Source of the DNA: an uncultured Clostridia bacterium | GTDB taxonomy: Bacteria; Bacillota; Clostridia; Lachnospirales; CAG-274 | Assembly: GCA_946630405.1 (NCBI GenBank) | Contig: CAMOYW010000002.1 | Span: 1-16,730, forward strand | Direction of reading: 5' to 3' | Length of the DNA stretch: 16,730 bases | Part shown: piece by piece, positions 1-7,048 of the stretch | Layout of the letters: each line of letters begins with the position of its first letter | Numbering within the stretch: position 1 is the first letter of the stretch | Translations under genes and position numbers: made by a program | The notes under the pieces: generated by a model | What the model saw: the letters and a program-made list of their open reading frames with translations, nothing else | Database searches by the model: none | Told to the model about the DNA's origin: nothing

Positions 1-1124
1 AAAGATACAGCAAAGAGATATTTTACTCCCTTCCCGAGGTGGATGCCGTTGTGGGTACGGGCGACTTTGAACAAATAGGCGAGGTCATCGAACGTGTGAC
101 GGCTGGCGAGGAAAAGGTGAGCCTTGTGACGGATAAAGACAGGGCTTTGACCGAGAATAACAGCTACAAGCGTATCGTTACGACCACGGGCGGCTTCGGC
201 TATATCAAAATAGCGGAAGGATGCAATATGAACTGCACCTACTGTACCATACCCTCTTTAAGGGGCAAGTACCGCTCCAGAAGTATGGACAGCCTTGTAA
301 AGGAAGCAAGGATACTTGCGGATAAGGGCGTGAGGGAGCTTATATTGGTGGCGCAGGACACGTCCATGTACGGTATCGACCTTTATAAGAAAAAGTGCTT
401 GCATGAGCTTTTGCACCGCCTTTCGGAAATAGAAGATATACATTGGCTCAGGGTGCTTTACTGCTACCCCGAGAACATATACGATGAGCTTATAGGGGAG
501 ATGGCGCAAAATCCCAAGGTGCTTCACTACATAGATATGCCGTTCCAGCATACCGAGGACAGGATATTGAAGCTGATGGGAAGGCGCTCATCCAAGGAGA
601 AGATAAGAAACACCGTTGTTGCTCTAAGAAATGCCATGCCCGATATATGTATAAGGACAACGTTCATCACGGGGTTCCCCACGGAGAGCGAGGAGGAATT
701 TGAGGCGGAGCTTGACTTTATAAAGAAGCTCAGGCTTGACAGAGTGGGCGTGTTCACCTATTCGAGGGAGGACGGTACACCTGCCGCCGAAATGGACGGG
801 CAGATAGATGAGGAGATAAAGATCCAAAGAAAAGACGATATAATGCGCACCCAGCTCGATATAAGCTCCGAAATAGGAAAAGGGCTTGTGGGAAGAGAGT
901 TGGAGGTCATTATAGAAGGCAGGGTGGAAGACGAGTACATAGAGGAGGAAACTTCGGGCGAAAATGTGTACTGCGCCAGAAGCTACCGTGACTGCTACGA
1001 GATAGACGGGTTTGTGTTCCTGTCAAGTGATGAGGAACTTATAGCGGGCGATTTCCGCAAGGTTTTGATCACGGGGGCAACGGATTACGACCTTATGGGA
1101 GAGCTTATTGAGGAAGAGCCATGA
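1..1124 (+). CDS. rimO: Ribosomal protein S12 methylthiotransferase RimO (5' end missing)
   Basis: Radical-SAM enzyme that adds a methylthio group to the conserved aspartate of ribosomal protein S12, acting in the cytoplasm. The open frame enters from the left edge (first whole codon at position 3) and reads through RY...LPEVDAVVGTGDF, a conserved RimO stretch. The GTG at 39 is therefore an internal valine and not the start. The radical-SAM motif CNMNCTYC lies at 222-245, with the three cysteines that bind the [4Fe-4S] cluster. A C-terminal TRAM-like domain follows (about the last 75 residues, from EVIIEGR). The N-terminal MTTase domain, with the cysteines for the second cluster, is mostly outside the window. 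About 373 residues are present of a usual 430-450. RimO is chosen over MiaB because of the PEVDAVVGTG context and the pgsA neighbour. The stop overlaps the pgsA start (ATGA). Confidence 0.95.
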   Translation, partial: RYSKEIFYSLPEVDAVVGTGDFEQIGEVIERVTAGEEKVSLVTDKDRALTENNSYKRIVTTTGGFGYIKIAEGCNMNCTYCTIPSLRGKYRSRSMDSLVKEARILADKGVRELILVAQDTSMYGIDLYKKKCLHELLHRLSEIEDIHWLRVLYCYPENIYDELIGEMAQNPKVLHYIDMPFQHTEDRILKLMGRRSSKEKIRNTVVALRNAMPDICIRTTFITGFPTESEEEFEAELDFIKKLRLDRVGVFTYSREDGTPAAEMDGQIDEEIKIQRKDDIMRTQLDISSEIGKGLVGRELEVIIEGRVEDEYIEEETSGENVYCARSYRDCYEIDGFVFLSSDEELIAGDFRKVLITGATDYDLMGELIEEEP

Positions 1125-1675
1125 ATTTACCGAATAAATTAACTATATTGAGAATATGTATGATACCCGTGTTCCTTGTGTTTTTGATAAACCCTATGGG
1201 GATGAACGAGAGGGCGGTAAGGTATATCGCAACGGCATTATTTTGCCTCGCCTCTGTTACGGATTGGTTTGACGGATATATAGCAAGAAAGTATAATTTG
1301 GTGACAAATTTCGGCAAATTTATGGATCCTCTTGCGGATAAGCTTCTTGTGACAAGTGCGATGATAGCGCTTATCAACAAAACCGATGCCGTGGTGGCGC
1401 TTCCGAGCATAGTGGTCATCATAATAGTTGCAAGGGAATTTTTTATCACGGGTTTTCGTACAATTGCGGCTGAAAGAAATATCATCATAAGCGCAAGCTG
1501 GTGGGGAAAGCTTAAGACCGCAAGCCAGATGATAATGATAATATTGTTGCTTTTAAACTTCAACTTGAAGTTTTTTGAGGTGTTGAGTACCGTATTTATA
1601 TGTGTGAGCGTGTTGCTCACGATCATCTCCGCCCTTGACTATGTATCTAAGAACATAAAGGTGCTTAAGGGCTGA
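1121..1675 (+). CDS. pgsA: CDP-diacylglycerol--glycerol-3-phosphate 3-phosphatidyltransferase
   Basis: Integral membrane enzyme that makes phosphatidylglycerophosphate from CDP-diacylglycerol and glycerol-3-phosphate, the committed step to phosphatidylglycerol and cardiolipin. The CDP-alcohol phosphatidyltransferase signature D-x2-DG-x2-AR-x8-G-x3-D-x3-D is complete at residues 48-73 (D48, D51, G52, A55, R56, G65, D69, D73), so the enzyme should be active. At 184 residues with several hydrophobic segments (about 7-25, 36-48, 85-105, 130-150, 153-172) it has normal family length. The ATG at 1121 overlaps the rimO stop by four bases and follows a GAGGAAGAG ribosome binding site inside rimO, which points to coupled translation. 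The order rimO-pgsA is typical of Firmicutes. Confidence 0.95.
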   Translation: MNLPNKLTILRICMIPVFLVFLINPMGMNERAVRYIATALFCLASVTDWFDGYIARKYNLVTNFGKFMDPLADKLLVTSAMIALINKTDAVVALPSIVVIIIVAREFFITGFRTIAAERNIIISASWWGKLKTASQMIMIILLLLNFNLKFFEVLSTVFICVSVLLTIISALDYVSKNIKVLKG

Positions 1676-1693
1676 CGGACAGAAGGTGTATTT

Positions 1694-3052
1694 ATGAAAA
1701 AAACGGGGGTAATTCTAATAACTGCGGCTATGTTGTTTATGGGTACGTCTGCGACCTTTGGCGGTGCTTTTGACGGCATGACGAGTGATGAAAAGGCTCA
1801 AGCTGCGGGCGTTTATTTTGAGGAGATAGTGCGCTATATAAGCGAGAATTATGTCGGCGGCGAGGTGGACGTGGACAAGCTTATGCAGGGTGCGGTGTCG
1901 GGTATGACGCAAATGCTTGACGGATACAGCGCCTATATGCCCATAGACGAATACAATCAGCTTAAAGAAAATGAAAAACGTTCCAAATACTCCCCCGACT
2001 TTACCTGCGTATTTAACGAGAGCGGCTACCCCGAAATAACGGAGATCGCAGTCAGTTCGGAAAATTACAGGGCAGGTATCAGAAAGGGCGACAATATACG
2101 CACCATAAACGGAGTTACCACGTACGGCATAGAGGAGGAGGAGTACTATGAGAGGGTCACTCTTGCCGCAAACGAGGAACTTAAAATGAAAATATCGAGG
2201 GGTAATCTTATGAAGGATTACTCCATCAAGACATATAAGGTGGTAAACACTTCCATTGTCGTAAAGGATATATCGGATCTGAACACCACAAACCACACTT
2301 ATGACGATAGAAGCATAGGCTATATCAAGATAAACACCTTTACGAGCAACTCCGCTGAGGATTTCAGACAGGCGGTTGGGCAGCTTAAAAGCAGAGGTGT
2401 GAAAAAGCTCGTGCTTGACCTCAGAGGGAACACGGGAGGCTATGTGGACGAGGCAATAGAGGTGTGTAAACAGATCGTGCCTTCGGGTACCATAATCACA
2501 GCCAAGGACAAACAAGGCAACAACACCGTATACACTTCGGAACTTGCGACCCCTCCTTTTGAAAGGTATGTTGTGCTTGTAGACGGGATGACCGCTTCCG
2601 CGGCGGAGATACTTGCCTCCGCCATGCAGGACAGCGGTGCGGCAAAAATCGTGGGTGAGCAGACTTACGGCAAGGGCGTTATGCAATCCGTAATGGAATT
2701 TCAAGGGCTCGGCGTTGTCAAGCTGACCACTCTTGAATACAAGTCAAGGCTCGGCAAGACGATAAACGGTGTGGGCATAACCCCCGATGTGACGGTGGAT
2801 AAGATACTCTTCCTTGACGAAAAAGACGAACTTACGGGCGATAAGGTGACAGCTGCCCTTCGCTACATAGGCTTTAAGGTCAACGAGGAAAATTCAAATG
2901 CAAGAAATATAGGAAAGTTTCAGGCGGAAATGGGCATGACCGTTACCTACAAACTTAATTCCCAGACGGTAAATGCCATAAATTTGGAGATATATCAAAA
3001 TCTGCTTGAAGATGACAGGATACTTACGGCGGGATATATGAGCCTGCTGTAA
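1694..3052 (+). CDS. S41 family C-terminal processing peptidase (CtpA-like), exported
   Basis: Serine protease of the tail-specific/C-terminal processing family, expected outside the cytoplasmic membrane. In order: a signal peptide (MKKTGVILITAAMLF...), an N-terminal helical region (about 35-95) with the DGYSAYM motif, a PDZ domain (about 105-185, with the AGIRKGD...INGV core), and the S41 catalytic domain (about 205-370). The serine-lysine dyad is visible: S302 in TASAAE and K327 in TYGKG, with Q331 behind it. The last ~55 residues (IGKFQAEMGMTVTYKLNSQT) resemble one weak peptidoglycan-binding type 1 repeat, as in some Bacillus CtpA proteins. Translation starts at an ATG 7 bases after AGAAGG, 18 bases downstream of pgsA. 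The substrate cannot be deduced. Related family names include CtpA, CtpB and PrcA. Confidence 0.92.
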   Translation: MKKTGVILITAAMLFMGTSATFGGAFDGMTSDEKAQAAGVYFEEIVRYISENYVGGEVDVDKLMQGAVSGMTQMLDGYSAYMPIDEYNQLKENEKRSKYSPDFTCVFNESGYPEITEIAVSSENYRAGIRKGDNIRTINGVTTYGIEEEEYYERVTLAANEELKMKISRGNLMKDYSIKTYKVVNTSIVVKDISDLNTTNHTYDDRSIGYIKINTFTSNSAEDFRQAVGQLKSRGVKKLVLDLRGNTGGYVDEAIEVCKQIVPSGTIITAKDKQGNNTVYTSELATPPFERYVVLVDGMTASAAEILASAMQDSGAAKIVGEQTYGKGVMQSVMEFQGLGVVKLTTLEYKSRLGKTINGVGITPDVTVDKILFLDEKDELTGDKVTAALRYIGFKVNEENSNARNIGKFQAEMGMTVTYKLNSQTVNAINLEIYQNLLEDDRILTAGYMSLL

Positions 3053-3065
3053 GGCGGAGATTTGT

Positions 3066-4598
3066 ATGGTTGCGAAGATCGATTCATGCGGACTGATGGG
3101 CATAGACGGCTATATGGTCGAGGTAGAGGTGGATATTTCCAATGGTTTGCCCGGTTTTGAGATAGTGGGTCTGCCCGATAATGCGGTCAAGGAATCCAAG
3201 GAAAGGGTCCGTACCGCCATAAAAAACTCGGGTCTTGAACAGCCCGTCAAGAAAATAACCGTAAACCTTGCGCCTGCTAATTTGCGAAAGGAAGGCCCCG
3301 CTTACGACCTTCCCATCGCTGTCGGAATATTGACGGCAATGGGATTTTTCTCGGCGGAGAGCGTGAGGGAGAGCGTTATAATAGGCGAGCTTTCGCTTGA
3401 CGGAAGGGTCAAGAGCGTAAGCGGAGTGCTGCCCATGATATTTTCCGCTAAAAAAGCGGGCTTTAAAAGGTGCTACGTACCCGCAGGAAATGCGGTAGAG
3501 GCATCCCTTGCGGGCGATATCGAGGTGTACGGCATAGAGAGCATAAGGGAGCTTGCGGACATACTTAAACGGGGTCAGAAAAAGGAGCCTACCGTAACGG
3601 ATATAGAGGCTCTTTTTTCCGCAAAGGAGAAAGGCGAGCTTGATTTTTGCGATGTGAAAGGGCAGGAGTCCGTCAAACGTGCGCTTGAAATTGCCGCGGC
3701 GGGCATGCATAACGTGCTTATGATAGGTCCTCCCGGAACGGGCAAGACCATGCTTGCAAAAAGATTTCCCACCATACTTCCCGACCTCACCTTTGAAGAA
3801 AGCATAGAGATAACAAAAATATATTCGGTGGCAGGTATGCTTAAAGAAAGGGATGCTCTTATCACGAGAAGACCTTTTCGCTCGCCGCACCATACCGTTT
3901 CGGGCTCTGCCATGGTAGGAGGAGGACGAGTGCCGAAGCCGGGCAAGGTTAGCCTTGCTTCTAACGGAGTGCTGTTTCTTGACGAGCTTCCCGAATTTCA
4001 GCGAAATGTATTGGAGGAGCTTAGACAGCCCTTGGAAGACAGGTGTGTTACCATATCGAGGGTAAACGGCAGCATGAGCTACCCAGCAAAATTCACGCTT
4101 GTGGCATCCATGAACCCTTGCCCTTGCGGCTATTACGGATATTCCGACAAATGCACCTGTACCGTAAATCAGATAAGCAAGTACATGGGCAGGATAAGCG
4201 GCCCTCTTCTGGACAGGATAGATATACAGGTGGAGTGTTCCGCCGTGGATTACAAGGAGCTTGAAGCAAAGCCGAAAGGTGAAAGCTCCGAGGAGATACG
4301 AAAAAGAGTGGTGGCTGCACATAAAAGGCAGATAGAGAGATACAAGAACGAAGGCATACTGTTCAATTCTCATTTGTCCGCTTCGCAGATAGAAAAGTAT
4401 TGCAAATTGGGCGCAGAGGAAAGCGCCCTTATGAAAAACGCTTTTGATAAGATGCAGTTGAGTGCAAGAGCGTATCATAAAATACTTAAAATAGCAAGAA
4501 CGATAGCCGACCTTGACGACAGCGAGAATATAAAAGCCGCACACATAGCACAGGCACTGCAGTTTAGGAATCTTGACAGACTGAAAGCAATAAGATGA
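3066..4598 (+). CDS. yifB: YifB/ComM family Mg-chelatase-like AAA+ ATPase
   Basis: AAA+ ATPase of the YifB family, 510 residues, the usual length. The Haemophilus and Vibrio member ComM is a hexameric helicase that drives branch migration during natural transformation; a similar DNA role is inferred here. The N-terminal ChlI/Lon-like domain spans about 20-145 (GLPxFEIVGLPDxAVKES, NLAPANLRKEGP). Walker A GPPGTGKT is at 221-228, Walker B GVLFLDE at 301-307, and the conserved FRSPHHT motif at 271-277. A four-cysteine cluster (C352, C354, C363, C365; NPCPCG...CTC) probably binds zinc. The C-terminal Mg-chelatase domain spans about 415-505 and includes LSARAYHKILKIARTIADL. The start at 3066 is 13 bases after the protease stop, with GGAG at a good distance. 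The stop overlaps the cca start. Confidence 0.95.
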   Translation: MVAKIDSCGLMGIDGYMVEVEVDISNGLPGFEIVGLPDNAVKESKERVRTAIKNSGLEQPVKKITVNLAPANLRKEGPAYDLPIAVGILTAMGFFSAESVRESVIIGELSLDGRVKSVSGVLPMIFSAKKAGFKRCYVPAGNAVEASLAGDIEVYGIESIRELADILKRGQKKEPTVTDIEALFSAKEKGELDFCDVKGQESVKRALEIAAAGMHNVLMIGPPGTGKTMLAKRFPTILPDLTFEESIEITKIYSVAGMLKERDALITRRPFRSPHHTVSGSAMVGGGRVPKPGKVSLASNGVLFLDELPEFQRNVLEELRQPLEDRCVTISRVNGSMSYPAKFTLVASMNPCPCGYYGYSDKCTCTVNQISKYMGRISGPLLDRIDIQVECSAVDYKELEAKPKGESSEEIRKRVVAAHKRQIERYKNEGILFNSHLSASQIEKYCKLGAEESALMKNAFDKMQLSARAYHKILKIARTIADLDDSENIKAAHIAQALQFRNLDRLKAIR

Positions 4599-5779
4599 AT
4601 TTACCCGTAAATGTAGAATATATAATAAATACGCTTGAAAAGGCAGGCTATGAAGGATATGCCGTGGGCGGTTGTGTAAGGGATCACCTTATGGGTCTTG
4701 AACCGCACGACTACGACATCACCACGTCCGCACTGCCCGAAAAGGTCAAGGAGCTTTTCGGACATACCGTAGATACGGGGATAGAGCATGGCACCGTGAC
4801 CGTAATGATAGGGAAAACGGGCTATGAAGTTACCACCTTCCGTATAGACGGAAAGTACAGCGACAGTAGACATCCCGAAAGCGTGACCTTTACCTCCGAC
4901 CTTGAAGGGGATCTTTCAAGGCGTGATTTTACCGTAAATGCCATAGCATACAGCCCTGAAAAGGGATATGTGGATATGTTTTCGGGCGTAGAGGATATCA
5001 AGCTTCGCATCATAAGAGGAGTGGGCGACCCCGACAAGCGTTTTAAAGAAGATGCTCTGCGTATGATGAGGGCGCTCCGTTTTTCGGCACAGTTTGATTT
5101 TTCTGTAGAGGCGGAAACGATGAAGGCTCTCAGAGAAAATGCGAGCCTTATCGTGAATATCAGCAGTGAAAGAGTGAGGGACGAGCTTTTGAAGCTGGTG
5201 CTTTCAAAGCATACCGAAAGGCTTGCCCTTATGCTTGACAGCGGACTTATGGGCTACGTTTTGCCCGAACTTGTCCCCTTGCTTGAAAATGTGAATCTAA
5301 GCTTTTACAGAAGGCTGAATGTTTTAAGTCAGTCGCCTGCCCTGCGCCTTGCCTACATTCTCTTCCCTTTGGGAGAAAAAAAGGTAAAGGATATTTTAAA
5401 AAGACTTAAATTTGACAATAAGACCATTGCGCTCACGCTTTTGCTTGTGCGCAACACCAACATAAAAACGGACGATATGTACTGTGTGAGGCGGATAATA
5501 AGCCTTTCGGGAAGTGACAGCATGACGATGATAGAGTACCTTTGTGCTGTCAATTCCGAAGATATTTCCCGTGTGCTTGCCCTGCACAACAAAATAAGGG
5601 CGAACAAAGACTGCTGCTCTTTGAAGGAGCTTGCGGTGGACGGGAAGGTGCTTGCGGAAATGGGGATAAAGGGCAGAGCCGTGGGCAGAGCCCTTGCGGC
5701 GGCTCTTGACTATGTGATGCGTTTTCCCGACAGGAACGAAAGAGAGAAGCTTTTGGGCTTTTTAAGGAGTATAAGCTGA
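4595..5779 (+). CDS. cca: CCA-adding enzyme (tRNA nucleotidyltransferase), class II, no HD motif
   Basis: Class II nucleotidyltransferase that adds or repairs the 3'-CCA of tRNA using CTP and ATP. Visible motifs: GGCVRD at 25-30; the two catalytic carboxylates D39 and D41 in HDYD; RRDFTVNA at 109-116; and EDALRMMRALRF at 152-163, which includes the ExxR-type nucleotide-selecting helix. Palm, neck and RNA-binding segments are all present, so activity is expected. The C-terminal region (about 215-394) is poorly conserved. Where many clostridial homologues have an HD phosphohydrolase domain (pattern ALRLAALLHDIGK), this protein reads ALRLAYILFPLGEKK (249-263), so the metal-binding His-Asp is absent. 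Its length (394) matches the HD-less Bacillus type. It starts inside the yifB stop (ATGA) and its own stop overlaps the next start by one base (TGATG). Confidence 0.94.
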   Translation: MNLPVNVEYIINTLEKAGYEGYAVGGCVRDHLMGLEPHDYDITTSALPEKVKELFGHTVDTGIEHGTVTVMIGKTGYEVTTFRIDGKYSDSRHPESVTFTSDLEGDLSRRDFTVNAIAYSPEKGYVDMFSGVEDIKLRIIRGVGDPDKRFKEDALRMMRALRFSAQFDFSVEAETMKALRENASLIVNISSERVRDELLKLVLSKHTERLALMLDSGLMGYVLPELVPLLENVNLSFYRRLNVLSQSPALRLAYILFPLGEKKVKDILKRLKFDNKTIALTLLLVRNTNIKTDDMYCVRRIISLSGSDSMTMIEYLCAVNSEDISRVLALHNKIRANKDCCSLKELAVDGKVLAEMGIKGRAVGRALAAALDYVMRFPDRNEREKLLGFLRSIS

Positions 5780-7047
5780 TGAGTAAAGCACTTGTTACGG
5801 GCGGCGGCTCGGGACTCGGAAGAGCCATAGCCGAGGAGCTTGCCAAAAGAAAATACGACCTCATACTCGTTTCGAGAAATGCCGAAACGCTTAAGGCGGC
5901 AAAGACCGAGCTTGCGCAAACATACGGCGTAAGAGTCAGGTATATAGCAATAGACCTTGGCAGAGAGGGAGCGCCCGAAAAGCTGTATTCCCTCACGAGA
6001 GGCGAAAATATAGACATACTTGTGAATAATGCGGGCTTCGGCATAGCCGGGATGACGACGCAAACGGATCTCAAAAAGGAGAACGAGCTTATACGGCTCA
6101 ACGTTACGGCTCTTCATACCCTGACCAAACTGTTTTGCGCAGATTTTGAACGGCGTGACGGAGGTACGGTGCTGAACGTTTCGTCCATAGCGGGTTTTGC
6201 TCCCGGACCTCTCATGTCGGGCTACTACGCTTCAAAGGCGTATGTCAACTCTTTTTCCCTTGCTCTCGGGCAGGAGCTTGTGCGTTCGGGTTCAAGGGTA
6301 AGAGTCTGTACTCTGTGCCCCGGTCCCGTAAATACGGGCTTTAACAAAAGGGCTGGAGTAAGTTTTTCCGTAAAGGCGATGTCTCCCGAAGAGGTCGCAA
6401 AATGTGCGGTAGAGGGCATGCTTGACGGGAAAGCCCTGATAATACCGGGGTTGTTGAATAAACTTTGTGCTTTCGCCGAGCGGCATCTTCCGCCGATATG
6501 GGCGGCAAATGCCTGCTACCTTATGCAAAGGTCGAAGGGAGCGGAAAATATCGCTCAAAAAGAGCCTTTACCCGTATCTCTTGAAGAAAAGGTGATGAAG
6601 CTCCTGCTTGATAAGGGGCTGACGGTCGCCACGGCAGAAAGCTGTACGGGAGGTCTGCTTGCGGGCAGGCTTATAAATTACCCCGGAGCGTCGGGAGCGT
6701 ATCTCAGCGGATACGTGACCTACTCTAATGAAAGTAAAGAAAAGCTTTTGGGAGTGAAAAGCGAGACGCTTGAAAAATACGGTGCCGTAAGTGCCGAGAC
6801 CGCAAAAGAAATGTGTGAGGGGGCGGCAAAACGCTCCGGCACGGATGTGGGCTTGAGCACCACGGGAGTTGCGGGACCGGGTGGAGGAACACCCGAAAAG
6901 CCCGTAGGGCTTGTGTACATAGGTGCAAGTGTAAAGGGAAAAACGGAAGTTAAAAAACTGAATTTGAGCGGAAGCCGTGCAAAGGTCAGAAGACAAGCCG
7001 TAGAGGAGTCGCTCAAACTTCTTATAAAAATGTTGACGGAGGAATAA
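5779..7047 (+). CDS. Fusion: short-chain dehydrogenase + CinA C-terminal (NMN deamidase-type) domain
   Basis: A single uninterrupted 422-residue frame with two complete domains. Residues 1-250 are a classical short-chain dehydrogenase closest to the DltE/COG0300 group. It has cofactor motif TGGGSGLG (7-14), NNAG (83-86), active-site N108, S136, Y149 and K153 (YxxxK), the PG motif near 181, and the IIPGLLNKL tail. Residues 263-422 are the CinA C-terminal/PncC domain, which in known members hydrolyses nicotinamide mononucleotide to nicotinate mononucleotide plus ammonia. Its hallmark motifs are TAESCTGG (285-292), GYVTYSNESK, and TTGVAGPGGGTPEKPVG (361-377). The linker is only about 12 residues. 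Standard CinA instead has an N-terminal COG1058 domain, absent here, although the location directly before recA is the normal cinA locus. An internal ATG at 6595 (M273) could give a separate deamidase, but it would trim the domain's first helix. The SDR substrate is unknown. Confidence 0.9.
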   Translation: MSKALVTGGGSGLGRAIAEELAKRKYDLILVSRNAETLKAAKTELAQTYGVRVRYIAIDLGREGAPEKLYSLTRGENIDILVNNAGFGIAGMTTQTDLKKENELIRLNVTALHTLTKLFCADFERRDGGTVLNVSSIAGFAPGPLMSGYYASKAYVNSFSLALGQELVRSGSRVRVCTLCPGPVNTGFNKRAGVSFSVKAMSPEEVAKCAVEGMLDGKALIIPGLLNKLCAFAERHLPPIWAANACYLMQRSKGAENIAQKEPLPVSLEEKVMKLLLDKGLTVATAESCTGGLLAGRLINYPGASGAYLSGYVTYSNESKEKLLGVKSETLEKYGAVSAETAKEMCEGAAKRSGTDVGLSTTGVAGPGGGTPEKPVGLVYIGASVKGKTEVKKLNLSGSRAKVRRQAVEESLKLLIKMLTEE

Positions 7048-7048
7048 A

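Noticed and set aside
39..41. GTG at 39 as the rimO start
   Set aside because: The frame is open to the window edge and the residues before it (RY...LPE) match RimO, so the gene is truncated by the window and does not start here.
1715..2704. 329-codon minus-strand frame opposite the S41 protease
   Set aside because: Antisense shadow with implausible composition and no ribosome binding site; the plus-strand protease has all catalytic motifs.
3084..4544. 486-codon open frame on the minus strand opposite yifB
   Set aside because: It lies wholly antisense to a strongly conserved ATPase, and its translation is rich in Cys, His, Tyr and Arg with no family motif. It is explained by the codon bias of yifB, which rarely makes stops on the opposite strand.
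1121..4605. pgsA and cca begin with the same 11 bases (ATGAATTTACC)
   Set aside because: The downstream sequences and proteins are unrelated; a short coincidence aided by common early codons.
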